DNA from: Streptomyces sp. A0642
GTDB taxonomy: Bacteria > Actinomycetota > Actinomycetes > Streptomycetales > Streptomycetaceae
DNA: 64,000 nt
Direction of reading: 5' to 3'
Assembly (NCBI RefSeq): GCF_004795105.1
Contig: NZ_SSBL01000006.1
Span: 310,001 to 374,000, forward strand
The number at the start of each line of letters is the position of its first letter. Position 1 is the stretch's first letter. Below are positions 8,966 to 17,162 of this stretch, one piece after another. The notes under the pieces were generated by a model. That model was not told the origin of the DNA. It ran no database searches and saw nothing but the letters and a program-made list of their open reading frames with translations. The position numbers were made by a program, and so were the translations under genes.

Positions 8966-9659
8966 CCGGCACCCTCGGTGACGTCGTCCGTACCGTCACA
9001 GCCGTCGATCCGCGGCGGAGCCGACGGGAAGTGCAGCGCTACTGCGCGCACCTGAGGCCCCCGTCCGGGGACGCGCGGCACGGGCGCCGCCCGGCGCATC
9101 TCCATCGCCGGGTCCATGGAGTCGCCGAATTGGACTTCCCGGCGGGTCGCCCTCTGGTCGCGTACCTGCCTCTGTGTCTCCCTCTCCAGCCCGTCGGCCC
9201 GCACGCCCGGAGGCCCTTGACGGACCGTCCGGCCCCGCGAGGACACTGCGCACGCCGGACACCAGGTGCCCGCCGGGACGTGGGGTGGACCCTACATACG
9301 TGTGGGGTCGCCCCCGGGGAGGGAGAGGGAACGCATGACAGATCAGGCCTCGGCCCCGCCGGAGACTTGGACGCAGGGAGCAGGCGGCTCGACCGCTTCC
9401 CCGACCCCCACGGGCCGGGATGCCTACGGATGTCATCCCGCTCCTCAAGCCGGTCGCGCTCGACGAACGCGGCCCACCACCGGGCGCGACCGGAGGACCG
9501 CGTGGGAGGAGGAGGGCGCCGCGTCCGCGGGCATCGCCGGAACACCGGGCGGTCCCGGCGGCCGACGACTTCACCGACGTACGAGGACGACTGCGTGCCC
9601 GGACCTACGAGGACGACTGGGTGCACCGCACACATGTGGCTGACGAACGGAAACGGGAC
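8966..9659. other. Spacer with a short tandem repeat
   Basis: No convincing gene. Between about 9583 and 9620 the motif TACGAGGACGACTG occurs twice, about 23 bases apart, with one near-identical copy. It lies just before the DUF308-like gene and may be a duplication of its leader. Confidence 0.4.
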
Positions 9660-10199
9660 ATGACGCAGCTGGAAACCGCCTGGGAAGAGGTCCGGAACCC
9701 CCATGGGGGTCCTCGCGCCCGTGCCGCCGACTGGGGAGGCTCCCTCACTCGGGGGACCATGCTGGCCGGCTCACTGCTCTCGGCGGTCATCGGCTGCGTG
9801 CTGGTCGTCACCCCGGCCCTGACGGTAGCCGCCGTCGGAGCGCTCCTCGGAGTGCATCTGACGGTTCAGGGAGTGCTGCAGCTGCTCACCGTGTACCGGT
9901 CCGAGGCGTCGAAGGCAGTGCGCCGGCTGCTGTCCGCGGGCGGTCTCGCCGCCGTGGCGCTCGGTGCTGCCCTCTGCCACGACGGGGCCCACACGGTGTT
10001 CGTGCTCGGGGTGTGGACCGGCTGCGGATGGCTGCTGCGGGGACTCACCATGGCGATCTCCGTGACGTCGGACTCGGTGAGCCATGTCTTCGTCTACGAC
10101 GACCTGCTGAACGCGGTGATCGTCTCGGCAGGTCTGTTCATGACCGCCTTCCCTTTCGAGTCCTCCGGACGGTGGCCGGTGTCGGAGGCTCCGTACTGA
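9660..10199 (+). CDS. DUF308-like (HdeD-type) membrane protein, frameshifted C-terminus
   Basis: Translation from ATG 9660 gives 179 aa with about six hydrophobic helices (TMLAGSLLSAVIGCVLVVTP, LTVAAVGALLGVHLTVQGVL). The pattern is that of the DUF308/HdeD membrane family. The reading frame ends FESSGRWPVSEAPY, while the next frame continues naturally as VRTVAGVGGSVLMITGAFEA to a stop at 10270. I therefore infer a single-base indel near 10160. The same frame is open upstream to 9420, but that part has no family resemblance. Confidence 0.7.
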   Translation: MTQLETAWEEVRNPHGGPRARAADWGGSLTRGTMLAGSLLSAVIGCVLVVTPALTVAAVGALLGVHLTVQGVLQLLTVYRSEASKAVRRLLSAGGLAAVALGAALCHDGAHTVFVLGVWTGCGWLLRGLTMAISVTSDSVSHVFVYDDLLNAVIVSAGLFMTAFPFESSGRWPVSEAPY

Positions 10200-10347
10200 T
10201 GATCACCGGCGCGTTCGAGGCGATCGCCGCCGCCCGGCGGCATTCCCGCACCCAGCGCGCCGTCGGCTGACGTCGCACGCCGCGGCCGCACCCAACCACC
10301 CGCGATCCATGCCGGCTGACCGGCGCCCGAGTGCCCAGGAGGCAACC

Positions 10348-10752
10348 ATGAAGAAGTGCCACCTCTCCCTGGAGATCACCCACTGGGTGACACACGAGCT
10401 CGCCCTGGACCTGGACTGCGAGTTCACCTATGACACGAGCGACCCGCTCGCCGTCACGCTGGTCCTCGGAGCCGACAGCGAGCGGTCGGTGCGGTGGATC
10501 TTCTGCCGGCAGCTGCTGGCGGACGGCCTGACGGCCCGGGTGGGGGAGGGCGAGGTGGTGCTCTGGCCGCTCCTGGACGGCGAGGGCGAGCCGGCCACGT
10601 TCTGCGCACGGGTGGGAGGTGCCCGTACGGCACTCTTCGAGATCCCCGCCCGGCCCGTCGGCCAGTGGCTCGCCAGGACCTACGCCATGGTGCCCCGCGG
10701 CACCGAACTGGACGGGGTCGACTGGGACGAGCTGGTTCAGCTGGCGGAGTGA
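10348..10752 (+). CDS. SsgA-like sporulation/cell-division regulator (SALP)
   Basis: A 134-aa protein with the SsgA/SsgB fold signature: VTHELALDLDCEFTYDTSDP, AVTLVLGADSERSVRWIFCR, then LLADGLTARVGEGEVVLWP. SsgA-like proteins are confined to sporulating actinomycetes and help place the division septum; this copy is a paralogue, not clearly SsgA or SsgB. ATG 10348 follows CAGGAGG at good spacing. It converges on the CGNR regulator. Confidence 0.9.
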   Translation: MKKCHLSLEITHWVTHELALDLDCEFTYDTSDPLAVTLVLGADSERSVRWIFCRQLLADGLTARVGEGEVVLWPLLDGEGEPATFCARVGGARTALFEIPARPVGQWLARTYAMVPRGTELDGVDWDELVQLAE

Positions 10753-10797
10753 CGGCGCACCGATGGAGCGGATCCCTCGGACTACGCCCGGGTGCAC

Positions 10798-11361
10798 TCA
10801 GTGAGCGGCCGCGTGGGGTGCGGTCTTCTTACGGGCGCGGTACGCGGCTGCCTTGATCTTGTTGCCGCAGGAGTCCATTCCGCACCACTGCCGGCGCATG
10901 CCGCGGGACCTGTCGATGTAGACGCGCGTGCACTCGGGATTGCCGCATTCCTTCATCAGGGGCACATCCGGTCCACTGAGCAGTTCGACGGCGTACCGGG
11001 CGACGGTGGAGAGGGCCTGCTCGGGCGTCGCCTCGGTCCGCCGTCCGGACGGCGTGAGCTGCGGCGTCGCGGGCGGCCTGCGTGCCGCCTCGTTCAGCGT
11101 CCCGAGCGACTTCTCGTCGAACCGCTCCCCGAGGCGACGCGCCGTGACCAACCGGTAGATGGCCTCCCGTACCGCCTTGGCCTGCTCGACGTCATCCTCC
11201 TCGCCGGGGACGATCGTGTCGACGACGCCGGACTCCAGGTACCAGGCGTTCAGCCGGTCCGGTGTCACGAACATCTCGAAGCGCGTCGAGCGGCGGGCCC
11301 GGAGCGTCGCCGCGAAGTCGAGGGCGGGGTTGCCGCAGACGAAGACATGATTGAGGTTCAC
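10798..11361 (-). CDS. CGNR zinc-finger (ABATE-domain) transcriptional regulator
   Basis: A 187-aa protein. Residues about 1-110 form the ABATE-type helical domain (FVCGNPALDFAATL, AKAVREAIYRLV). The C-terminus carries the zinc site ECGNPECTRVYIDRS followed by WCGMDSCGNKIKAAAYR; CGNK replaces the usual CGNR. The family is thought to bind DNA. I chose GTG 11361: a -10-like CAAGAT lies seven bases before it, fitting a leaderless transcript. The dyad GTCACC-N9-GGTGAC directly abuts this start codon, which suggests self-repression, and recurs before two other transcription units nearby. Confidence 0.85.
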   Translation of the reverse strand: MNLNHVFVCGNPALDFAATLRARRSTRFEMFVTPDRLNAWYLESGVVDTIVPGEEDDVEQAKAVREAIYRLVTARRLGERFDEKSLGTLNEAARRPPATPQLTPSGRRTEATPEQALSTVARYAVELLSGPDVPLMKECGNPECTRVYIDRSRGMRRQWCGMDSCGNKIKAAAYRARKKTAPHAAAH

Positions 11362-11382
11362 GTCACCATCTTGACAGGTGAC
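11362..11382 (-). promoter_or_regulatory. Operator dyad GTCACC-N9-GGTGAC at the CGNR gene promoter
   Basis: GTCACC (11362-11367) and GGTGAC (11377-11382) flank nine bases. The dyad sits directly against the GTG start and overlaps a -10-like CAAGAT with TTGCCG 18 bases upstream. Binding here would block a leaderless promoter. The same arms and spacing are found at 15270-15290 and 18784-18804. Confidence 0.65.
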
Positions 11383-11400
11383 TGTGGGGTGCGGCAAGAA

Positions 11401-11434
11401 CCGTCACGGGCCCGGGCGCCCACGCCCGTGACGG
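11401..11434 (-). terminator. Hairpin downstream of the ABC-F pair
   Basis: CCGTCACGGGC and GCCCGTGACGG form a perfect 11-bp stem with a 12-base loop, 32 bases after the first ABC-F stop codon and before the CGNR promoter. No U-tract is present, as is usual in Streptomyces terminators. Confidence 0.6.
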
Positions 11435-11465
11435 CCCGCCCTCCTCCCCGTACGCCGCCGCTTCG

Positions 11466-13142
11466 TCAGCACCCGCCGACGGGCCGGACGGCGGAGCCGG
11501 CCGCGGCCTGATGCGTCCGCCCCGCCTCGAGCCGGAGCGTGCGGCCCTGCCAGCGTTTCCGCAGCCAGCGGTCATGGCTCGCGACCACGATCGCGCCGGG
11601 ACCGGCACCCATGGCGTCCTCCAGTTCGTCGCAGAGACGCGGGGACAGGTGGTTCGTCGGCTCGTCGAGCAGCAGCAGGTGCGGGGGGTGCGCCACCAGG
11701 AGGGCGAGAGCCAGTCGCCGACGCTGTCCGACGGAGAGGTGCCCGACTGGTTTGTTCAGGTCGGCCTCGTGCATCAGGCCCAGAGAGCTCAGCGTGATCG
11801 CCTCGGCCCGTTCGGCGCCCAGCGTCTGCTCGTACGTCTCCCGGACCGTGCGGTCCGGCCGGTCGAAAGCGGTGTCCTGTGTGAGCAGCCCCACCGTCAG
11901 ACCGCTCCGCCTGCGCGTCTCACCCTCGGCCGCGAGGCTTCCGGCGAGCACGGCCAGCAGGGTCGACTTGCCGGCTCCGTTGCCGCCCGTGACCAGCAGG
12001 CGGTCGGTCGCCGAGACCTCCAGGCCGTCCAGTGCGAGCCTGCCGGGAACCCGCACGTCGTGGAGGGTCACCAGGGGATCGTCCTTGCCCTCCGCGGAGG
12101 AGGCCGAGAGCACGGGTCCTGCGAAGCGCAGCGGCCGCGGCGGCTCACCCACCCGGCTCCGCTCCAGTTCCTCCAGCCTGCGGGTGGCGTTGCGCACCCG
12201 GCGCGAGATCTGGCTCTGCACGCGTCCGGCCCGGTGGCCGTACCCCATCTTCTCGTTGTCCCGCCGCTCCCGGTCCGGAGCCAGACGATGAGCGGTCACA
12301 CCGGCCGAGTGTCGCAGCGCTTCCCACTCCTCCTGTTCCTCGGCATAGCGCCGCTCCCAGCGCTCCCGCTCCGCATGCTTCTCGGCGAGGTAGGCGCTGT
12401 AATTGCCGCCGTAGCGGACCGGACCGTCCACGGCGGGATCGAGGTCGACGAGATCCGTGCAGACGGCGTCGAGGAACGCCCTGTCGTGACTTGCCACCAC
12501 GACGGCTCCGGGCAGGTCACGTACCTGCTGCTCCACGAAGGCGGCGGCAGCGTCGTCGAGGTGGTTGGTCGGTTCGTCCATCAGCAGTGCCGACGGCCGC
12601 CGGACCAGCAGCGCGGCAAGGGCCAGACGTCCACGCTGCCCGCCGGAGAGCGAACCGAGGGTCCGGTCGTGTCCGAACGCCCCGAGGCCGAGACCCTCCA
12701 GCACGACGGCCGCGCGCCGGTCCGCGTCCCACGCCGCCAGGTCCTGGGCCTCCTCCAGCCGTCGGCCGTAGGCGTCGAGCAGCGCCGCGTGACCGGGGTC
12801 ATCGTCCGCGGTGCGGGCGAGTTCCCCGGTGAGCCGCTCGAGGTCCGTGAGGACATCGCGTGCCTCCCGCAGAGCCTCGTCGAGCACCGTGGCGATGGTC
12901 GAGGACGTGTCGAACGGAGTCTCCTGCTGAAGGAAGCCCAGGTCGGAGGGGCGTGCGACGCTCCCCGCGTCGGGTTCGTCCGACCCTGCGAGCAGGCGTA
13001 GGAGGGTGGACTTGCCGACACCGTTCTCCCCGATCAGGCCGATGCGGTGACCGGGGGACGCGGTCAGTGAGACGCCGTCGAGCACTCGGCGGCCGCCCAG
13101 GCTGCGGACGAGGTCGTAGGCGATCAGAGCGGGCTGGGGCAC
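11466..13142 (-). CDS. ABC-F ATPase (ribosome-protection type), copy 1
   Basis: A 558-aa soluble protein with two ATPase cassettes. First cassette: Walker A GENGVGKST at 38-46, signature LSGGQRGRL, Walker B LLMDEPTNHLD. Second cassette: GGNGAGKST, LSVGQRRRL, LLLDEPTNHL. A charged linker of about 80 residues between them (RWERRYAEEQEEWEALRHSA) is the ABC-F hallmark; no membrane segments are seen. ABC-F proteins act on the ribosome, and some displace antibiotics; which class this is cannot be decided here. GTG 13142 follows GGAGGG. It lies 79 bases downstream of a second ABC-F gene on the same strand. Confidence 0.9.
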   Translation of the reverse strand: MPQPALIAYDLVRSLGGRRVLDGVSLTASPGHRIGLIGENGVGKSTLLRLLAGSDEPDAGSVARPSDLGFLQQETPFDTSSTIATVLDEALREARDVLTDLERLTGELARTADDDPGHAALLDAYGRRLEEAQDLAAWDADRRAAVVLEGLGLGAFGHDRTLGSLSGGQRGRLALAALLVRRPSALLMDEPTNHLDDAAAAFVEQQVRDLPGAVVVASHDRAFLDAVCTDLVDLDPAVDGPVRYGGNYSAYLAEKHAERERWERRYAEEQEEWEALRHSAGVTAHRLAPDRERRDNEKMGYGHRAGRVQSQISRRVRNATRRLEELERSRVGEPPRPLRFAGPVLSASSAEGKDDPLVTLHDVRVPGRLALDGLEVSATDRLLVTGGNGAGKSTLLAVLAGSLAAEGETRRRSGLTVGLLTQDTAFDRPDRTVRETYEQTLGAERAEAITLSSLGLMHEADLNKPVGHLSVGQRRRLALALLVAHPPHLLLLDEPTNHLSPRLCDELEDAMGAGPGAIVVASHDRWLRKRWQGRTLRLEAGRTHQAAAGSAVRPVGGC

Positions 13143-13221
13143 AGGAATCCCTCCAACGTCTTGGGGTGTGGTCTGCCGGGCGCGAAGCCTCGGACGCGGG
13201 GTACGTCGGCACACCGGTGGC

Positions 13222-14856
13222 TCACGCCCCGGGAGCCGCCGTCTCCCTGAGCGTGCCGTCGGCCAGTCTCAGCCACCGGTTCACACCGATCTCGGTGAGG
13301 AACCGCTCGTCATGGCTGACCACCACGAACGCGCCCTGGTAGGAGTTCAGCGCGCTCTCCAGCTGACCCGCGCTCACCAGGTCGAGGTTGTTCGTCGGCT
13401 CGTCGAGGAGCAGCAGCTGCGGTGCCGGTTCGGCGCACAGGATGCAGGCCAGGGTGGCGCGCAGCCGCTCGCCACCCGAGAGGACCCGGACGGGGAGATG
13501 GGCCCGCGCGCCCCGGAAGAGGAAGCGGGCGAGCAGGTTCATCCGCTCGGCCTCGGGGCGGTCCGGCGCGAACGCGGTGAAGTTCTCGGCGACGGTCCTC
13601 TCCACGTCCAGGAGGTCCAGCCGCTGCGAGAGGTAGGCGATGCGCCCTTCGGCCCGCTTGATCTGCCCGTCTTCCAGGTCGAGGTCTCCGGTGAGCAGGC
13701 GCAGCAGCGTGGTCTTTCCGGCTCCGTTGGGTCCGGTCAGAGCGATGCGCTCGGGGCCCCGGATGGACAGTTCGACGCCCTGGTCGGCGAAGACCGCCCG
13801 GTCGCCCAGGCGGACCCGCATCCCCTCGCCGAGGAAGAGGTCGCGCCCGGCGGGCACATGGGTGCCGGGCAGCTCCAGGGTGATGCGCTGCTCGTCGCGC
13901 AGGGAACGTCCCGCCTCGTCGAGCCGGGCCTTCGCCTCGCTGACCCGGGACGCGTGCATCTGGCCCGCCCGGCCCGCGGACTCCTGGGCGCCGCGTTTCA
14001 TGGTGCCGGCGAAGATGCGCGGCAGACCGGCGTTCTTGAGGTTGCGTGCGGCGTTGCTCGCGCGGCGCTCGGCGCGTTCGCGGGCCTGTTGCAGCTCTCG
14101 CTTCTCCCGCTTCAGCTCCTGCTCGGCGTTGCGGATGTTCTTCTCGGCGACTTCCTGCTCGGCCTGCACGGCCTCCTCGTACTCGGTGAAGTTGCCTCCG
14201 TACAAGCGCAGTTCGTCGCTGCCGAGTTCGGCGATCCGCTCCATGCGGTCGAGCAGGGCCCGGTCGTGGCTGACGAGCAGCAGGCAGCCGTTGAAGTCTT
14301 CGAGGACGTCGTAGAGCTTGTGGCGCGCCTCGAGGTCCAGATTGTTGGTGGGTTCGTCGAGGAGCAGCACGTCCGGCCGCTTCAGCAACTGCGCCGCCAG
14401 GCCTAGCGAGATGACCTGACCGCCGCTGAGCGTCGTCAGGCTCCGTTCGAGAGTGAGGCCGGTCAGACCGAGGCGGTCGAGCTGGGCGCGGGTGCGCTCC
14501 TCGATGTCCCAGTCGTCGCCGATGACCGTGAAGTGTTCCTCGCTCACGTCCCCGGACTCCACGGCGTCCAGAGCTCTGATCACCTCGGCGATCCCGAGTA
14601 CCTCGGCGACGGTGAGGCCGCTCGACAACGGGAGGCTCTGCGGGAGATAGCCCAGCGTGCCGGTCACGGACACCGACCCGGTGCCGGGCCGCAGTTCGCC
14701 GGCGATGAGTCTGAGCAGCGTGCTCTTGCCCGAGCCGTTGGGGGCGACGAGTCCGGTGCGGCCGCTGCCCATGCTGAAGGACAGGTCGTGGAAGACAGGG
14801 GTGTCGTCCGGCCAGGCGAAGGACAGGTGGGAGCAGGTGAGGGAAGCGTCGGACAT
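13222..14856 (-). CDS. ABC-F ATPase (ribosome-protection type), copy 2
   Basis: A 544-aa protein with Walker A PNGSGKST at 39-46, signature LSGGQVISL, Walker B LLLDEPTNNLD, then a linker rich in Lys, Glu and Arg (EKNIRNAEQELKREKRELQQ). The second cassette has GPNGAGKTT, LSGGERLRA and LLLDEPTNNLD. It is clearly diverged from copy 1, so this is not a recent duplication. ATG 14856 is chosen; the frame is open to 14988 but upstream codons lie in a hairpin-rich leader. First gene of a two-gene unit. Drug resistance is a reasonable but unproven role. Confidence 0.9.
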   Translation of the reverse strand: MSDASLTCSHLSFAWPDDTPVFHDLSFSMGSGRTGLVAPNGSGKSTLLRLIAGELRPGTGSVSVTGTLGYLPQSLPLSSGLTVAEVLGIAEVIRALDAVESGDVSEEHFTVIGDDWDIEERTRAQLDRLGLTGLTLERSLTTLSGGQVISLGLAAQLLKRPDVLLLDEPTNNLDLEARHKLYDVLEDFNGCLLLVSHDRALLDRMERIAELGSDELRLYGGNFTEYEEAVQAEQEVAEKNIRNAEQELKREKRELQQARERAERRASNAARNLKNAGLPRIFAGTMKRGAQESAGRAGQMHASRVSEAKARLDEAGRSLRDEQRITLELPGTHVPAGRDLFLGEGMRVRLGDRAVFADQGVELSIRGPERIALTGPNGAGKTTLLRLLTGDLDLEDGQIKRAEGRIAYLSQRLDLLDVERTVAENFTAFAPDRPEAERMNLLARFLFRGARAHLPVRVLSGGERLRATLACILCAEPAPQLLLLDEPTNNLDLVSAGQLESALNSYQGAFVVVSHDERFLTEIGVNRWLRLADGTLRETAAPGA

Positions 14857-14878
14857 AAGGCGACCTCGGACGGAATGA

Positions 14879-14906
14879 GGGCAGACAGGGTTCTGCCCAG
14901 GGCAGA
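14879..14906 (-). promoter_or_regulatory. Alternative hairpins in the ABC-F leader (candidate attenuator)
   Basis: On the reverse strand TCTGCCC (14906-14900), GGGCAGA (14898-14892) and TCTGCCC (14885-14879) occur in order. The middle segment can pair with either outer one, so two hairpins exclude each other. The downstream hairpin has a 7-bp stem and a 6-base loop and ends 22 bases before the ATG. ABC-F resistance genes are often attenuated in their leaders; a role here is inferred. Confidence 0.5.
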
Positions 14907-15003
14907 CAGGGAAAAGGGCACGACGACGCGGGCCAGGACGGCGGCGCTCGTGCGCGCCCGTCGGTGGCCGATCACATCCGGGTATCACCCGGAGATGTCG
15001 TCG

Positions 15004-15219
15004 TCACCCGCCATGTCTGCCACTCCCTCGCTGCGCTCTGTGCGCGGTCGATACCGATCCCACTTTAGCAGCGTGAGGAATGTCCCTGCGGCGGCCCGAC
15101 TGCGGGTGCGGCGGGGTACGTGTTCTCGTGCCGGGTGCGCGGCACCTGCGCGGGTGCCCCTCGGGATGCGTGGAGCATACGTGTGAGCCGTCGGGCGGTG
15201 GGTGGCGGAACTCGGTCAT
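15004..15219 (-). CDS. Doubtful small ORF
   Basis: A 71-aa frame from ATG 15219, with AAGGGAG only three bases before the start and an operator dyad 51 bases upstream. It has Cys/His in HVCSTHPEGHPRRC but no family resemblance and weak codon bias. I list it only because the dyad faces it as well as the oxidoreductase gene. Confidence 0.2.
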   Translation of the reverse strand: MTEFRHPPPDGSHVCSTHPEGHPRRCRAPGTRTRTPPHPQSGRRRDIPHAAKVGSVSTAHRAQRGSGRHGG

Positions 15220-15238
15220 GGGCTCCCTTCTCGCTTTC

Positions 15239-15268
15239 TTGACAGTGGAAAGAAGGGCATGCCAGTAT
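15239..15268 (+). promoter_or_regulatory. Candidate promoter of the oxidoreductase operon
   Basis: TTGACA (15239-15244) and CAGTAT (15263-15268) are 18 bases apart. Transcription would start near 15275, inside the dyad that follows, leaving a leader of about 165 bases before ATG 15442. Confidence 0.5.
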
Positions 15269-15269
15269 C

Positions 15270-15290
15270 GTCACCACTTAAACCGGTGAC
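15270..15290 (+). promoter_or_regulatory. Operator dyad GTCACC-N9-GGTGAC before the oxidoreductase operon
   Basis: GTCACC (15270-15275) and GGTGAC (15285-15290) flank ACTTAAACC. The site begins one base after the -10-like hexamer and would cover the transcription start. Arms and spacing are identical to those at the CGNR gene and the 63-aa peptide gene. Confidence 0.65.
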
Positions 15291-15441
15291 GTAGTTCGAG
15301 CGGGTCAGCGGCCAAGAACTCACACGTGTCTCCTGTGACCGGTCGAGGGCCCGTGACGCCGGTCGACCGGTTCCGCGACACGGACGCGACGACCCAGCGC
15401 ACGGAGCACCGGGACCGCGCCGCCCCTAAGGAGTGCTGAAC

Positions 15442-16164
15442 ATGGCAGAACAGCCGAAGCGGAAGGCCGACGGCGCACCCGTGGGCCGTCGCGCGCTGCT
15501 GGGGATGCTCGGGGCGGGGGCCGCCGGGCTCGCCGCCGCGCCCTATCTGCAGCGCGGCTGGGAGGGGTTCCTCGGCGCCGCCTCGCAGGTCGACTCGACC
15601 GGACTCACCGGCCTGCTGCCCAACCCGGGCGGTTTCCGGTACTACAGCATCGTCGGGTCGGTACCGCACAAGGACGAGACGAACTACCAACTGAAGATCG
15701 GCGGCCTGGTCGACCGGCCGACATCCTTCACACTCGCCGACCTGAGCGCGCTGCCCCAGACCCGGGTCGTCCACGACGTCCTGTGCACCGACGGGTGGCG
15801 GGTGGAGAAGACCCCGTTCGAGGGCGTGAAGCTGGCCGACCTCCTTGACGCCGCAGGGGTGCGATCGGGTGGTGCGGCGGTCCGGTTCACCTGTTTCGAC
15901 GGCGCCTACAGCGAGAGTCTCACCATGGAGCAGGCCCGCCGGTCGGACGTCCTGGTGGCGCTGAACATGCAGGACAAGCCGATCACACACGAGCACGGCG
16001 GGCCGGTCCGCCTCTATGTGGCCCCGATGTACTTCTACAAGTCGGCCAAGTGGCTGTCCGGCATCTCGGTCACCGAGACCGTCGTCCCCGGCTACTGGGA
16101 GGAGCGCGGGTACGCGGTCGACGGCTGGCTCGACGGGGAGGACAGGAACAGTGCGGCTGCCTGA
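15442..16164 (+). CDS. Tat-exported molybdopterin-dependent oxidoreductase (sulfite oxidase/MsrP-like)
   Basis: A 240-aa protein with a twin-arginine signal (VGRRALLGMLGAG, residues 14-26) and a single sulfite-oxidase-type molybdopterin domain. Cys115 in VLCTDGWR is the expected molybdenum ligand. The C-terminal AKWLSGISVTE is typical. ATG 15442 follows AAGGAG by eight bases. The gene overlaps the start of a cytochrome b gene by 14 bases, a layout like MsrPQ/YedYZ, in which the membrane cytochrome feeds electrons to the exported enzyme. The natural substrate is not evident. A dyad at 15270-15290 may control it. Confidence 0.88.
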   Translation: MAEQPKRKADGAPVGRRALLGMLGAGAAGLAAAPYLQRGWEGFLGAASQVDSTGLTGLLPNPGGFRYYSIVGSVPHKDETNYQLKIGGLVDRPTSFTLADLSALPQTRVVHDVLCTDGWRVEKTPFEGVKLADLLDAAGVRSGGAAVRFTCFDGAYSESLTMEQARRSDVLVALNMQDKPITHEHGGPVRLYVAPMYFYKSAKWLSGISVTETVVPGYWEERGYAVDGWLDGEDRNSAAA

Positions 16165-16804
16165 GACGGCGGGCCGGGTACGCCGGTTCAGCACCGCCGA
16201 ACGCATGGTCCACCGGGCCACCGGGTGGCTGATGCTGCTGTGTCTGGTCACGGCCGCCTGCCTCTACCTCGGGCCGCTCGCCCAACTCGTCGGCCGGCGC
16301 CATCTGATGGTCACGGTCCACGAGTGGTCGGGCATCCTGCTGCCGTTGCCGCTCCTGCTGGGGCTGTTCTCCCCGGCGTTCCGCGCGGACCTGCGCAGAC
16401 TGAACCGGCTCGCTCCCTACGACAAGCGATGGCTGCGTGCGGTCCGCAAGCGGCTGGCCTCCCCACGGGAGCGCCCGGCGGGCAAGTTCAATGCCGGCCA
16501 GAAGCTCTACGCGGGGTGGATCGCCGGTGCGGTCCTGGTGATGATGTTCACCGGCCTGCTCATGTGGTTCATGGGACTGCTCCCCTCCCTTTCGCGTACC
16601 AGCGCGATCTTCGTCCACGACTGCCTCGCCTGGGCCGTCGCCCTCGTCCTCGTCGGCCACCTGCGCAAGGCGTACGAGGACCCGGAGGCGAGGCTCGGCA
16701 TGCGCACCGGGTACGTCAGCCGGTCATGGGCGGCACTGCACCACGTCCACTGGCTGCGTGAAGAGCGTGCGAGGAGCGAGGCCGGGGATGTGGACGAGGG
16801 GTGA
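16151..16804 (+). CDS. Cytochrome b561-type membrane subunit, partner of the molybdoenzyme
   Basis: A 217-aa protein with about four membrane helices (MLLCLVTAACLYLG, GILLPLPLLLGLFSPAF, GAVLVMMFTGLLMWFMGLL, AWAVALVLVGHL). Candidate haem ligands are the His residues in VHRATGW, VHEWSG, FVHDCLAW and VGHLRKA. GTG 16151 overlaps the upstream gene and has GGAGG before it, indicating translational coupling. Probable role: quinol-to-molybdoenzyme electron transfer. Confidence 0.85.
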   Translation: MRLPETAGRVRRFSTAERMVHRATGWLMLLCLVTAACLYLGPLAQLVGRRHLMVTVHEWSGILLPLPLLLGLFSPAFRADLRRLNRLAPYDKRWLRAVRKRLASPRERPAGKFNAGQKLYAGWIAGAVLVMMFTGLLMWFMGLLPSLSRTSAIFVHDCLAWAVALVLVGHLRKAYEDPEARLGMRTGYVSRSWAALHHVHWLREERARSEAGDVDEG

Positions 16805-17162
16805 CCGGCCGACTGAGGTACCTGACGTCCGGTTCACGGCTGCGGTTTCCGGGGGTGTTCCTGTCCACGGCGAGCGACCGTCCACCGGCTGATGTGTGCG
16901 GCCGGCGCCCCTGCCGGGACGCGGGGAGTGGTGCCCCCCACTCGCAAAAGGTCTCGCCCGTGCCCGTGGCGTGTCAGTTTCCGCAGGAGGGCCCCGAGGT
17001 CTCTCGCCGGCGCAACCTGACCGGCACGGCAGAGTTCCCGGTCGGAGCCCTGGCGATCCTGCCCTGGCGGGCTCACCTGCTCGGCAGGGCAGGCCTCCGG
17101 GCCGTCGAGCCGTGGCGACGGCCCCTGTCCTCGTGGCGGCGGAGGGACGGGCCGTCCCCGCG
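16805..17162. other. Intergenic region between convergent genes
   Basis: About 360 bases between the cytochrome stop and the GNAT stop. No gene, clear terminator hairpin or repeat was recognised. Confidence 0.45.
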
